Source: Steromphala cineraria
Taxonomy: Eukaryota > Mollusca > Gastropoda > Trochida > Trochidae
DNA length: 64,000 nt
NCBI GenBank assembly: GCA_916613615.1
Contig: OU744720.1
Location: 65,879,971-65,943,970, forward strand
Direction of reading: 5' to 3'
Within the stretch, counting starts at the first letter, position 1. Each line of letters begins with the position of its first letter. The position numbers and the translations under genes were made by a program. Below, piece by piece: positions 1-14,823 of this stretch. The notes under the pieces are model-generated. The model ran no database searches. It was not told the origin of the DNA and worked only from the letters and a program-made list of their open reading frames with translations.

Positions 1-3000
1 TTTGCTAAAACATTCATTGATGATGCCACTCTGAGGTTATAAAAGTTCTCCTTTGAAATACTAACAATCATTTACAGCAAGGTTTTAAATCGTATGATTA
101 GTATTGCCTGCTTTATAGACTACATGGTACACACTTAGTAATTTGAGAAAATGTCGAGATCTTGTAATTGTACTTTTAAACTGTAGCTTTTCTTTAAAAC
201 TGTTTGACTTACAACTATCATGAAAGGTGAAATCGTGTGTTCTATTTATCTGTAAAAATAGTTATCTGTATCCCGATTTGAAAGTAACTCTAAGCGTAGT
301 AGCAGCTACATAATGAGACCTTTGGAACCACACCAGATACATTTATACTAATTTTTGCTTTATTGCTTTAACCTATATTCCGCGATGAACACAATTCACA
401 GAAGATCATTATGCTTAATTGATGAGGCACAACACTTTAGAATAAAAATATTAGAAAAATAATCCTTAAATTAAGCATAACATACATGAAAACCTTGACG
501 ATTTCTTTACATTGAGAGTGATTTATGATTTTAAATGAGTTTTATTATGTCTTGCACTAATATTGTATATATATCTGCCAAAACTAGCAAATTTGCTTTA
601 CAGAGAAGGTCATTCTTACAGTTTAACGTATGATCTACCATTTTACCCTATAAAATTTATGTATATACATATAATCTCTCATAACCCATTTTTGGTGGCT
701 CACTTTTTACACTGAATTTTACCTTTACTTTTATATTTTGTTAAAATAAGGTGAGACTTCAATAAATTATCTGGCTGTCTGTAGGTCTGCGATGTTGCTT
801 CCGTTCGCCTTTTACATCTTCGTTAATTCTTATGCATCATGTTTTCAAAGAAATTAATAAAAGAAATGTTGTACAGTCTAAAACTAATAGAAAGTTCAAT
901 TTATCTCTACACGTTAAATTGTTTCTCTTTTTCTACAATATGTCACATACTACAACAGTCTCTTTATTAATAAGAAATGTGTGTGTACTGCTTAAGAGTA
1001 GATTTCAGATTTTTGCATTTCCCTAATTCCTTTACAGCCTTACAGGCTTAGGTTTCATTGGATCCCAAGATATTCAACTATATGTTACTTCAACGTCTCT
1101 ATCACCATGCACAGTTATTCTATGCCCTAAGAGTAAACATGTCATGACACCTTTCATTCCGTCTGTTCCCTCATCCTGACAATACTTTTTCTTTCTGATC
1201 TTTCCACTCTCTTTGGATTGCAACATCCACGTTTTAAATAGTTGAATTTTTGCTGACAACACGTTAAATCCCAACTCCTTAAATACAATCATGTAATGAA
1301 GATGAACTAGTGCAATTATGTTGTTAAAGTGATTGTCATTTCAATCACATGGAATTTTATAGAAAAATAGAGTACTGTGGTGCTGACTAGGTTTGCCAAC
1401 CTACGTACCAAATGAGACACGTTTTAGCTAGCATTAGCAACATGAAGTTCGAACAGGATTGATTAGTAATGAATGAAAATATTTAATTCAGTTCTTTAGC
1501 TGTCTCGGCTGTTTTGAAAATGATCCACATCCACGATACTAACAGGTGGTCAGACAAGATCAATCATGTACGCAGAAATAGTTATTGATTTGGTAGGAAT
1601 TATTACATCGTTTTTCATATTTCCAAATAAAGATATGAAGCACAACTCTTAAAATAAAAGTATAGCCACCATGTGGAAGATGTTCATGACATACCAGACC
1701 TGGAACAAACAGGACTACTGTTCTATCACAAGATACTGTTCCAACTAAAACAGTTTAAATTAATCAAATATTTGCCCTTCAAATTTGAAATCGTTTGATA
1801 TCAAAACTATTCTTCACTGCAGAGTTTGCCATCAGAACCAGATTTTACCAATAGTATTTAAGGTGGTCAATCCATTATCTATAGTTTTCTAGCAATGCAT
1901 TTTAACATAGTTCCTTTCAATAATATAACCATTTATATCTCAAGGAGTTATTTACACTATTAACGACAATGCCACGTTTGTAACAAAGATAATACACTTT
2001 AGTTTCTAAAACAAAGCCTCTTCCGTCCTGAGACTGATGCTGAAACTATTGTTAATAGCATTAGAGGTGTTGTCGAAGTGAAAGCTTTGCTATAAAAAAC
2101 AACCACTCATCCTATTGTTGTGCGATAAAATACATTTTACGTTTTCTTTATACCTTATTTTTGTTTTCATTGAATCAAGTGTTTTGAACTGTGTCCACTA
2201 TTTCCAAAGTGTTGAATAAAGAGTGAATATTTTTATTGTAGCATAAAAGGTCGGAAATTCAAACAATTTGTAAGACTGAAGACAAGCAATGTGTTGAAGC
2301 AATGGTAAAAGATATGTATTCACTTTGACACTTGTGGAAGAAATGGGATTGCGATACACTTGTGTAATGGATAATTGTTATACTTTGGTATGTTGAACAG
2401 TTGCAACATTTATGTTGATGGCCAAAACCCTTAATGGTGGATTACTACCATTCACACTGAGAGAGGATCTCCGGCAGATGAACCTCTGGGCAACAAATGG
2501 AAAAAATCGAGACAGATGTCATGAGTATCAATTCTAGTCGGAATATCAAAGTATTAGCATAGAATACATTCAGTGCCAATTCCAATTGCAACATCTTTTT
2601 TCCGGTGATTGATTGTTTATCTACATGGATACATAGTTTTGGGCTTATAGATATCAACACTTATATCATTGGATTCATTTATTCAATGTTTCTAAAACTA
2701 ATTTTAGAGGACATGTCATGTTGACAAATTGAGTACATTGTATTGTCATGATTCAATTTTATTATATTGCTGTTCAAATAGATGTGTAGTTAATATTTTG
2801 TGGCTTTTAAACATGTTAATATTATTGATATCTAAAAGTAAATCTAGAAAGAGAAGTAATTTATTTGAGGCTTATTAAAGATAAAATTCAATTGAATTAG
2901 ATTTATCAGTTTATCAATATTGATACTATAGCCTTATACAAATAATATAGCCAAAAATATACTGATATATCAAAGTATACCTAAACATTAGTAATATATG

Positions 3001-6000
3001 GTTCATATAATATACAGTCTGTCACTTTTGCCTGAAACATATACAATTCCCGAGACACTTTTATAACTGTGTTACATTGCAGAGCTATTGTGTGAAACAA
3101 TAACTCATGCAAGAAGTGCTTAGACATATCACTGCATACGCTTCAATACATTGTTTGAATAATGCATATTGCTGTCATGGTTAAACAGTGAACAAGGATA
3201 GCAGCTTTAAAATCTTTAAAAGGATTGATAGAGTTGTATGCAAATTTTGCTGAATTATGCAGGTGAAATCGGCGAGCTTTCAGTCGTTTCTAGCGATTGT
3301 TGATGGCAGAAAACACTAATGAAATGATAATGATTGCCTTCAAAATAATTTTCCCTTCTCTGTTCAATTAACAATAGCGACATGTTCATTCAAGGATATC
3401 ACAATTCACTGCTTAGTTTACAATAACCGACATTCTGATAATCCAAACCTTATAGCAAGCTTTCAAATATCCATATTTCTTCAGTCTCAAGCGACTACTT
3501 AACTGGTTAATGATCATTGTAATCAAAGTTGATTTGTGATTTTCGTCATCTTTGCTTCTTATATCCGAGCACTAGAATTAACACAAGCGTTGAACACTGT
3601 TCTACACCTCTTTGTTGTAGCATTTCAGTTCGCAAAGGGAATAATTATATATTTTACATAAATAGTCGTAGGTTTCATTTCTTGAATCTGAACGAAGAGC
3701 AGTGTCCATTGTTATATTCAAAATTAGAATGAAGTACATGAGAATAATCTACCTTTGCTCAATAAGGACTCGTGAAAATTCTTATGCCATTCATACTACT
3801 CAGAGTTAAACCTTTAGTAGGACAAATGGCGTGAACAACCAATTGTTTTTGTTCCACAACTACACAATTGGCTTTGTAAGATTTGTGTACTTGGTCCTAG
3901 ACTTAAATGTAGGAGTGGATTCCAGGAGGTTTAACTCAAATTAGATTTGGGAACGCTAGCAACTATTTATTGAACAACTCTTTTAGTGCAATGTGCTTCC
4001 AAATATATTTTCCCATACATGTATGTCTTTTGAGTTTTAGGTTTGAAATTTATAAAAGATTAAATTCCTTTCTGAAAAAGTAAGACTAATTTTAGTCATT
4101 TTGATCAGATATACATCCCTTGATATACACATGCCAGAATGACATATGTCTTGTTCACTTAATTTCGCCTGACTTCTTAGAAATGATTTCGTTGGTTGGC
4201 AATGAAGGATGAGACGTTGCATTAACCTTGATTCTGTTTGGAAGCTGTTCTTATAGTTTTATAGTTGCCTATACGTTTGTTGGGCTTAACGATACATGTA
4301 GTTCATTCCATTGGATCTTCAATAAGTGTTATGTTCTCTAGGTATATTGAGGTCCTAGTGAACTTAAAACCTACATCTAAAACCTTTTAAAAAAATTCAT
4401 GAATAAAAAGCCCTTAATCAGTCTATGATATTGATAACACAGAGTAAGAATTTGGTTCAACTATAACAAAAACAAATGAATTTGTTAAAACTATGATCTG
4501 CCTTTGACAAGTTATCAATTGTACTTCGATTGGAATGTGTGATGTTTTATGAAAAACGATACACGTAGGGCATGGCAAGCTTGAATAGTTTGTTGCTGGA
4601 AAATAACATTTAAGTTAGATTCTGTGTTGAGCTCACTGAATGAAAATGACGTATTCTAATTCATGCCTCCACTACAGTTATCTCATTTTCATATTCCCAA
4701 AGATTTGCAAGATTTTATTTAAAACGTATTGAAGGTATTGACATTGCTTTTACTTTGATGTCAAAATGCTTACAGATCATATTTATTTCTTGCATATGAC
4801 TGTGTTCTTACATTTTGAGATATATCAATGTGATTTTATGTGAAAAGGGGTCCAAAAGTTTCCATATGTAAATGTTAAAAGCTGCAATATATACAATTAG
4901 TGTCAGTGATAGATGAGCAGTGGTGTTCCTGTTAAAGTAAAGTTGTGGTTATGGATTAATATTCTGTGATGCATGGGTTTACATTCTTTGCTCTAACTGT
5001 ACATGGATTAACTATTTGTTTGAGTTTAATGTTTGAACATACTCATGTACGTGTACACTTAATTTATAATGATCATAATTCATCAATTATCAATTTAGGT
5101 TTATCCTGAAGCAAAGGGTTATCTGGCTGACAATCGTTCAAAGAAACTCAAAATGAGGTGATATTTGCAATGGTAACAGGTCAACATTTTGCAGTCCGTG
5201 TGTGCATTCTTCAAACAGTAACAGTAACAGCAATTTATGGATGTTGCCAATGGAACATGCTTGCTATGTTCCAATTATTGATTTCCAAACTTATTTGCAG
5301 TCTCTAAAAATGTTCTGCACAAATAAATCATATTCTTTCTATGAAGCTCCCAAACGAAACAAATCGTGCTTTGTTATCCTATTGATTTCAAAAGATGTTG
5401 AGGGCAATTAGCGCAGCTCTTTGTTTATAAGTACCGAGTCTAAACGCTTATCACTTCTCTCAATGAGAACACTGGAGATACTCATGATCAATATATGTAT
5501 ACCAAGTACAGATGGAGTATTACACGTATAGTACTTCAATATTTCAACCTGAGACAGAGGGCTTCAATAACGATTGTATATTTCAGACTCGGATATTTTT
5601 ACAACCGAAAACATAGGTATAAATCGATATGTTAGCAGCCTCGAATTGATAAATTTATTGATTTCCTTTCAGGAGTGTTGAGTCAATGAATATAAAACAC
5701 AAGTACTCGAGTTCAAGAGTTTTCTGGTTCCATATTCATGTATGTATTAAACCATATTAATAAAGTACATGAATAGTTTCACTAGTGAAGGATATATAAA
5801 TAGACAAACATTTATCAAAAGAGTCACTAGCATGGAGAGGACTTTTTCAACTGATCTTACTTACATATTCTGAGACTATTCTCCTCCCTTTCATTATTGC
5901 ATTATTTGATGAAAGAATAAGGCTGATTGATCAATGATGCTTATCAATCGACATGTTATATGTAGAAATGAGGATCGGTTGTAACCTGGATATTAAATTT

Positions 6001-9000
6001 GCTTTTCTTTCCTTCTTTGTTTCATGTAATCACTCACACAATTGTACTTTTTCCAAATCTTAAAGGAAAAGAACCAAGTGGAGGATACATAATAATTTAA
6101 ACCTTTGTCATCTATTTGGTTGACTTTCGCACATAGCTACTTCATGGCACTATAATTATCTTTTTGTTTCATATTATTTACACACATGACTAATTTTATT
6201 GTAGTATTGTTGTCAAGTGATTATTGTCTGAACATTTAATGTATTATCCCTTATTCGAAGTCAATAAAATAATGTTAACCTAATTATGTTCAACTTCAAA
6301 TGGTATTGGGATGATTCATTATTAAGTATTTTATGCATGTCTACATGTTAACAGTAGTTAAAATACATTTGGTTATATACTTTCATTTTGTATAGTAACA
6401 ACATTGAAAAAACTGGACTGTACCCTGCAAGGCGGAAACGTGTTATAATAGTAACAATTCATACCCGTTTTATGAGAAATGATAAGGTTAGATTTGAAAC
6501 TGATGCTTATATCAAAAGTAGAGTGGTATATTTAACAAACATCGGAAGATTTTTGTTCATTAAGGACAGAGGCTGAAAGCTTCATTTATGGTTAAAAGCA
6601 TACAGAATTTCTTGATCGTTAATATCAGTTGATAAATGTTGATAGTGCATGCTGCATTAAAGATGTATTTAAAGCTTCTTGTAATTGGAGTAATCTGTTC
6701 TCAGACACTTACAATTTCATGTTCCCAGCTGTGTGCAATTATTCACTGATAATGATACTCGATCTTGACAAGTGGTAAGCACTGAAGTTGTTCTGCTGAC
6801 AGCATAGGCGTAGGATGTTACATGTGCATCGCCAAGTCATTTTCCTATTCTACGAATGTAAGTTGTGGAATGATTATTAAGATAATTGCTGTTTAAGACG
6901 AAAGACTCATCAGGGTCAGATACCTCATCATGCCAGATAGTATAAGAATTATTTGACAAAAACAATGTATTTTAGCATTTCAATATGAAGGGCTCACAAG
7001 ATTGAAAAGATAAGAGTATTCAAGAGTTGTACACAAAATGTGTGGCATTTTGTATACAGCTATGAATATACTACGCTAACTAATGTATTAAACCCGAAGT
7101 TAAATTCCCAACAGACCAACATTTAAAATTTTTAATCTTCTCCTTAACTTATTCTAAAAATTGGTTAACTTTAAACATGTTTCCGTTTGAAACAGCGTTC
7201 ATTTGGCAAATGATGATATGTGCATACGGTTAGTTATAGCTATTTTCGGCATCAGGAAATTTTCTTAAAATTAGACACTAAGACATATTATAAAACTTTG
7301 TTTAATCATAAACGTATTTAATTCAGTACATAATATATCGATTTGAGTGCATGTAACAATGTTTATATATATGTATATATATATCATATACCCCATCAAC
7401 ACTCAATAATTAAATCAAATACCGTCTCAATTACTTGCATCATTAAAACAATTATTAAAAGCTTATTTTCTTTTTAGAAAAAAGTAAACAAAAGTAACAG
7501 CGTTTGATATACCGCTTACTAATCTTTTATAAAGCAATGTTTATAAACATAAATCTAAAACAAATTGTATCAGATATATTGATTTTCCTCCAATACCTAT
7601 ATTAGCTGCTTATAGATAATCAATTAGGTAATTCTGTGCACAGCAAAATTAGGAAAACTATGCCTGTGTACATCTCTTTGAACGTAGAACAATATCATTA
7701 CGCTATCGATCTAACGAAAATAAACGGATGACAGTTTATATCTGACATATTGACATCTACATTGCTTATCTATGCATGAATAGATAAACCTTTCCAACGA
7801 ACTTTCCTTCAATAGTTATTTTTTCCATTTCTGTTATTTCTTTTCAATAATATTTTCAGCAGGATAGTTTCTATTGTGACATTGATTCACAAGTTCCTAT
7901 GTAAAGTGTACACATTATTATTCCTTTATCTGTGAATGTCTTATGTAAATAACTACATATATCTGTTAACAATAGTTGAATCCTTTTTGTCACTTTTTAT
8001 ATAAAACAGACTTAATTAAGTAATGTGTGTAAATGATAACACCATTCGGGTTGAAAGTACAGCTGCATACCATAAGTTTGTTCACCTGCTTGTGATCTTA
8101 GTGCAAATATCATGTCATTTGGGTTTCGTTCATAAAATAACTCCAGGACCACTTACAGAAGATCATCAATTGTCCATGTGTAAAATAACCATACGCAAAC
8201 CAAACTGAATGTCGATTTTTGGAATTGTTAAATAGACAGATGGGGTCATATTTGTGAAATTCGGATTTTCTTAAATTTGATTTAAATCATACATGTAAAC
8301 TTAGCGCAAAGGAACACATATGAATAAGATATAAAGCTGTTGATCACTTATAAAGCACTTTGTAGAGCAAAATAGAAATCAGTGTTTTTAACATTTTGAC
8401 CCCTGGTCACATCAATGACCTGAAAAAGTGGTTATAGCTATCTGCTTGGTATGACATACGAATATGTCAACGCAAACTGAATCGTAACTTATGCAGTGAA
8501 ATTTCATCATTATCGGTTTCGTTTTCACAATGATATGCTGTTTCAAAGACGGTACAAATTACATGACATTTGCACTAGAATACGAAGGTGAGTGAACAAA
8601 CCTAAGACACGCAGCTGTATAAGCTTTGTTTCCGGCTACTAAATGGAGGTAATTTTGAAGAATTAGAACCAGGTGCACGTGATTTGAAAATCTTAAGAAT
8701 GTTGTTTCCAAATAAGATCTTAAGCTTTGGCAACACCAAATGTCAAAGATTAATTCTAATGATATGAAAATAACTTTTAAATGAGGCACTACTGGCTTTT
8801 GACAAATTGCATTTGCACCCTCTTAAGATATGAGTCATAATATCTATTTTAACTGTGAAACGATAACATTTATAAATTGATATTTCCCCTTTCAGTATCA
8901 ATTATTTGAACTGCGTAATATGTATGATATGCTAAATGTTCATTTATGAAATACAGTAAACATTAATATCATTGTTGCAAACAAACTGTTGATGTACAAT

Positions 9001-10430
9001 TCTACCAAACACTGCTAATTAATAATCAATCTGTACTTATGAAAATGTACTATAGGCCTCACAGGCAATCTTTTACGAAATAAAGAGTCTGAGTTTGAGT
9101 CTAATTGTAAACGTTTACATCTTAAATTAATGCATGGTGAATTATCATTACTTCAAAAGTATTCATAATCAGTTTCAATGTTTGTACATGTATAAGGTAG
9201 GAAATAATTTAGTTCAATAGTGTAAATGTATCAGTTTAGAGTTTTGCAATGTATACGACTGTCCATTAGAAAACTTGTCACTAATCTGCCTCTGGTGAAC
9301 ATTTTTTCCTGGGGAGAACTTCTTGACAGAGCATACAGTGTAGCAGATATTTCTTTGATCATATATCTTTAGTAAGAAAAACACAAACAACAAAAATACC
9401 TTTTGTGATAAACCGTCCCTCTGTGACAGATCATTAAAAAGTTTGTTATTGAGATCAAACATTATTCCTTCGTCAGGAGAAGCTCCTTAAAACTATCGTG
9501 CATTTATATATCTTTGATAATTTTACCTTTCGTAGAATCTACATGAAAACGGTCAACATTTGGGGGAAACCAGTGTGCTTGATATTGAACACAATACTTT
9601 TTTGAAATCTTGATTTATTTATGAAGTAAATTTCTATACTTTCTTGAAATTTTCTGTTTTCTTAATTTCAAGGTGTATGAACATGGGATTTAACTATGAA
9701 ACAATTCACTAACCATTAACTAAAGACTACAACTATAAGAATGGAATTTGCCTCTCGTGGCATTTGTCGTTTCGAAAATGAAATTTAACACATGAAATGT
9801 GTATTTATAAAAGCTTCGGTCACTGTATTCAGACAAAAGAGTGCAGACTTAGGTCACATATAAGGTAAACGGCATCACATTTTAACTAATAGCAAATACT
9901 GCTGTCGGGGGAAAAGTGATGTGTTTTAGTGTTTAACGCCTTTCAAGAATACTTCACTTTATAACAGCTGCTAGTATTACTGCAGGGAGTAAGCCCGCAA
10001 CAATAGTGTTATTATCCATTGCAGTAAAACCTGCAAAAATTGATTGAAAGTAGCTAACTCTGTGTGGTGCTATATATAATTCTTAGAGAGATACATGTAA
10101 AAGTATTAAGTTATGCAACAAGTTTTATATATTGTCAACAAACCATTATAACAAAACCAAAGAAATCAGCCATCATTATACATGCACGAAATTATTGGAT
10201 AGGTTGTAAAATGACTAGTAGTATGTCAAATGCATGTGGTATTTATTGACTATAAAATCATTTGTTAAACGTGGATGAGACGGGAATAAGACAGCGAAAT
10301 GATTCAAAAATTGTTTTAATAAGTTAAATACAAATTCATTATCAAATAGGCAGCATAAATACATTAGTTTACATACTTAAAGTCTAGCATTATCATAAGA
10401 ATTTTTTTTATCGTTTTTATGAGTTATACG
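1..10430. other. AT-rich DNA with no recognisable gene
   Basis: I see no gene in this stretch. The open frames are at most about 80 codons, AT-driven and without a domain or motif I recognise. There is a TA-rich run near 7364-7390. A segment near 9905-10010 around GTGTTTAACGCCTTTC resembles worn dispersed repeats of invertebrate genomes, but I cannot name it. The stretch could be intergenic or intronic. Confidence 0.6.
7364..7390. repeat. TA-rich simple repeat
   Basis: A run of alternating T and A, broken by single G and C bases, is visible directly. It is a simple low-complexity tract with no further structure. Confidence 0.75.
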
Positions 10431-10439
10431 TTGTTAATC

Positions 10440-10800
10440 AACCAAAACAGTCAAATAGTGCACTTAAAACCAGATAAGTTATGTCCAAAATGTCAATTTG
10501 GTGAAGTTATTCGCTTTATAAAATCCTCTCCTACTTCTATCAGCAAACACCTTTAAGAGCTCATTCACATAAATCTTCACTGCAAGTAGACCTTTAGGAA
10601 TGATTTATAGGAGATGATTGATAAGAAGAGATCCATGGACCCGAAAATGTAATGGAACATGGTGTGATAAACCTAGCAATAATGGGAAGCTGAAAACAAA
10701 TAACATCTTCTGGTCAGGCAAGGTTGATAACTAGGTTACCACTCTATTTCCCTGGGAAGCATTATTATTGATCAATGTCAATGGACTTGCATCAGTAGTA
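10440..10800 (-). repeat. Inverted copy of the segment at 23.87-24.24 kb
   Basis: Read on the minus strand, this stretch aligns to 23,870-24,240 on the plus strand, and partly to 38,937-39,190. Shared blocks include TTGCCTGACCAGAA, then TTATCACACCATGTTCC, then TAAATCATTCCTAAA-like and GAGAGGA. The match starts upstream of a TTTTCAG/TTTTAG acceptor-like site that both copies keep just before CTTCCCA. The frame used at 38.96-39.2 kb (copy B) is partly open here but has stops, so this is a decayed copy. It lies in inverted orientation relative to copies A and B. Confidence 0.7.
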
Positions 10801-10889
10801 AGGCTGTTTCTGGTATTGAGTACTTTACTGCTTATGCTTAACATGTGTGTTTAGATGTTTTCACAGAAGTATTGATGTAATAAAATCAG

Positions 10890-10965
10890 CAGATGTCTGA
10901 GTTGATAATCGAAAAACATTGATTATCACTCATAGGAATAATTTCTGGTTAATTATATCAAGAAT
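10890..10965 (+). repeat. Fragment matching 18.35 and 32.52 kb
   Basis: The blocks ATGTCTGAGT and AACATTGATTATCACTCA, followed by an AATT..TCTGGTT-like tail, also occur in the same order and strand at about 18,350 and 32,520. This piece is therefore another fragment of the duplicated segment. It sits directly beside the inverted fragment at 10.44-10.80 kb, so this side of the array is rearranged. Confidence 0.6.
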
Positions 10966-13550
10966 TCCTATTATTAGGGAAATAAATATTAACAAAAAAA
11001 CTTTCAAAATGTGTATGTTTGTACAATTAGTAAACTTGACGATTAAACGTATAACATATGCAAAATAGTCGAAGACACTCACTCTGCAAGACACTCCTCT
11101 GACTAACTAATTTGGTATATTTTCATTAATGTCATAATAACATTTCTAACATCAAAAAGTAAAATGTCTTTATAACTGATTGTGTATATTTTCATTAATG
11201 TCATATAATTAACAACCATTAATGTTAACAAGGCAGCAAATAAATACCTAAAAATAAATGAAACAAATAGTACACTTTCAACGATTAACTATTAGATGAA
11301 AAGAAAAAGGAGAACTTATCAGTTATCAGTCACAGAGTTTGCAATCCTATCATATAGAATACCTGCACAGCGACTTCAGTAAAGAAGTAAACGTACTGCC
11401 TATAAGGAATCAATAATTGTTGAGATCCAACTTGTCATTAAAATGGTCTTTTAATCAAGGGGAAAACTACTTTGAGAATTGTCCACAAACCAGTATTTAG
11501 TAAAGAATTATGTGGGGTACTGTCGATTTGCAACAAATTCTCTTTTTGTGAATAAACCTTAATTCTGATAGGAAATTGCATGCCAAGATCTTACTTAGAC
11601 TAAATAAAATACAAAGCGGTAGCAAATAAGGTTTGCTGAAATTAGCCGATATATCATGGTTCCTTTATGAGTCTGCAGTGATACCTCAGCGTTCTCAGTT
11701 TCTGCTTATTACGATTGCTCTGTAAACCTGGCCATTTAGCATGAACTAAGGCATGCAATTAGCATCATATCTCTTTTCTGATATTATACGTGACAATAAT
11801 AACCTAGAAATACTAAACGAGAAGAAGTTCATATTTTCCTTAGGTTTCCTGTGAAATCTATTTCTTTATTATTATTCATATTTCTTAACATGCATGTGTA
11901 TCTGTTTCAGTTTGATAAAGGTAAACAGAATTATTATCGATATACCACATAGAATAACTTATAATAGTTAGTGTTGCTGGTATTGGAGCACACAAGGCCA
12001 CTTTTTTGATAAAACGACAAGCAAAGTCTCCTCAGCCATTTGCGACCTTCTATATAACTGACTCTTGTGTTTGAAGTTTGCTGAAAATATAAATGTATGT
12101 TATAACAATCATGACATTAACATAAATAATTTCAAGTAATCTTCATGTACGGAATGGAATATTCTGCTATTTAACAGCGAACATCATGTTATCAATTCAA
12201 ATCAATCTTTGGAACAAGTAGACCCTCATTTAGACTTATATGATTGATCGCATAACAAAGCTGCGAGGTAACGTTACCTAATTTAGTCACAGTTTATGAA
12301 TGGCGAATGAGCAGTATAGGATTTAGTCTTCTTTTTAGAGAGAAAAATTACTGGATTTTTAAAGAAACACAATGTACATTGACATACTTACCTTATTGAT
12401 ATCTATATGCAATGTGTGTCATGGTTATGTTAATCTTATCAAAGATGTAGTTCAATTCATTAATTTCAATAATTTTCTTTTGAACTTGAAAATCATCAAA
12501 AGTCCATGCAGATACCATCGTATATCAAGCCAGTTTATCATGTAAACTCTAATGACTGTTTCTGTAGCCTAGGGTAATTTTGATGTTGTGCTGAACATAT
12601 CTTCAAACCTAAAACATGCCCTACAGTAATATGCTACAGAATAAAGGATTTTTCATCAAAAAAATAAATTGTCTATATGACATTGTTGATTTTTTTTCTA
12701 AAGGGGATATGTATGATGTATAAATGTCACTAGTCCTTTGATGTTTACAGAGCTTTTATAATCATCAGGCTGTCTGTGAATGATTAAAACAGCTTTGTAC
12801 ATAAAACTTTTGCCTTGTTCAGTATGAATGTGAAGGGACAAATCTCAGGAATTTTACTGGCTATGATAATACGTTAACGCACATGATCATGTCATACCTG
12901 ACATTCCAGTCACATTTACCCAAACTTTAATATATGCCTGCTAGATATTGAATTTCAAATCTCTTCATTTACGTGAGGGTGAATAGAACCCTTGAATTTC
13001 AGTTTTCAAATGTCTCTTATCAAGCAGCTAACATTGTCATATTAGTATCGTTAACTTAGAGCTTTAGTCATAGGATGGAATTAAAATTGACAAACAATTC
13101 ACTGAATTTAACAATTCAAACCGGAAATTAATCATGTGTGGTTTTCTTCTCAGTGAGGTTGCTACTGGAGGCTCTATTCACGGCACAAGACCATATATGT
13201 TACTGTTGAGTATAGTGTTGTTCTCACTGTTTAATTGATTGTTTCTTTAATTGTTGTTCATCATTAAACATTGAAGTTGATTTTCTTAAGACGTGAATAC
13301 TTCTATTAAAACAGTTCTAATCAGTGTTAAATTTCATTGATAGCTTTGCCGAAGCATACATGTACGAAAATGGGCTTTTGCTTCGCCAATGACCACTTTT
13401 GAAACGGCGTCGCTGATCGCAGAACTAACTTGGATTTCCTCCAATCATATTTCTACCTTTCTATTCCATGTATTTGGCCGATAAGAACAGGTTTGTTCGA
13501 GTATGACTGAGCTGCCTCTGCTGGGACTGAATGATGTAAGAAAAATAGTC
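10966..13550. other. Non-coding AT-rich stretch with a 69-bp-spaced direct repeat
   Basis: No gene is seen. A 22-base block, starting GTATATTTTCATTAATG, is present at 11,115-11,136 and again at 11,184-11,205, a small direct duplication. Nothing else stands out. Confidence 0.55.
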
Positions 13551-14699
13551 ATTGTCCCAAATAGACTTTGGCAAACCAAATCATAAAATATACCCTTGTT
13601 AAAGATAATGTTTTTATATGAATATTTACAAGGAAAGCTTGATAAAATGGTTGCATATTTTAAGTAATGTTTTGTATTTGCGAGAAATTTAAAGTATAAT
13701 ACGGTCATTGATTGTAAGAAAGCATTCGCTGACATGGAAACAGATTTTCAATAAAGTATATACTGAGGAGGGAATATATATGTTTCCTGTTTTTTTATTT
13801 AACTATTCTGTTTTAAATCTATTTACCGTTAAGTCTGAATCTACTGGAATGTTTCAAGACACAGCGTACGTCGTCACATCTCTGAAAATACTTACGACAT
13901 TGATCTTCTATAAACAATGCTTCTAAAACTGTCTCTCCATGTCATTGGTCTATTGCTTTCGATTTACCTCTTCATGAAGTCCTTAATTAGAATTATCGAA
14001 AATCGATACCACTATACAGATATACGTGATCAATTCATGGCACAACATAAAACACCTCCCTATAATAAGCATCATAGCAAATCGCTTTGCCTAGACGTGT
14101 AACCTTTGTACAGACATTTGAGTAAGTAAACACTTTGTGACAAACATGGCTAAACTTAAACTAACAATTAATAAATTAATGAATTATAGTCTCGCATCAA
14201 CAAACCTTTAGTGATTATACGGTACTGACAATTTATAAGGTAGCTTGGCAAGGTAATTCAATTAAACATTAGAAAACTGCTTGGCATCTGCATATGAGCT
14301 AATTTTCAAACATTATAGAAAATAATGGAATGTGTCATATTTGTAGAGTCTGTATTCACTGCGCACGTTTGATTGATTTGCTTATTGCACATAGTTTTTA
14401 AATACTTTGCAATGTTAGAATGTACTTGTATCTTGAACAGTCAAGTGTAACAACAACGATGAGTTTCACTATTGATAGTTGCATTTTAAGGTTGCATCTT
14501 TTAAGCATTGAAAGGAGTAAGACATGCGATAGATGGTGTGCATGCCTCTGGACTAAATAAACCATATGTGACACATTATACTGGGTGGTTCTAGCTTCCT
14601 TGTTAAGTGGGTCGCTAGCAGACAATGGTTGCCCATTGAATCAGATTTCTTAAGTACAATATGATTAAACGTAATAAAGAATCGTGTGTGATAAATCTG

Positions 14700-14823
14700 T
14701 GATTGCAGACTGCTACTTGTGTGTTACATGTATATGAGTGATTGCAGACTTCTACTTGTGTGTTATAAGTGTGATTGCAGACTGCTATTTGTGTGTGATA
14801 TGTGTGAATGCAGACTCCTACGT
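14700..14823 (+). repeat. 33-39 bp tandem repeat, four copies
   Basis: The block GATTGCAGACTGCTACTTGT, with small changes, starts at 14,700, 14,740, 14,773 and 14,806 (the last reads GAATGCAGAC). It is absent from the matching place in copy B near 31.5 kb, so it arose after the duplication or was lost there. Confidence 0.75.
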
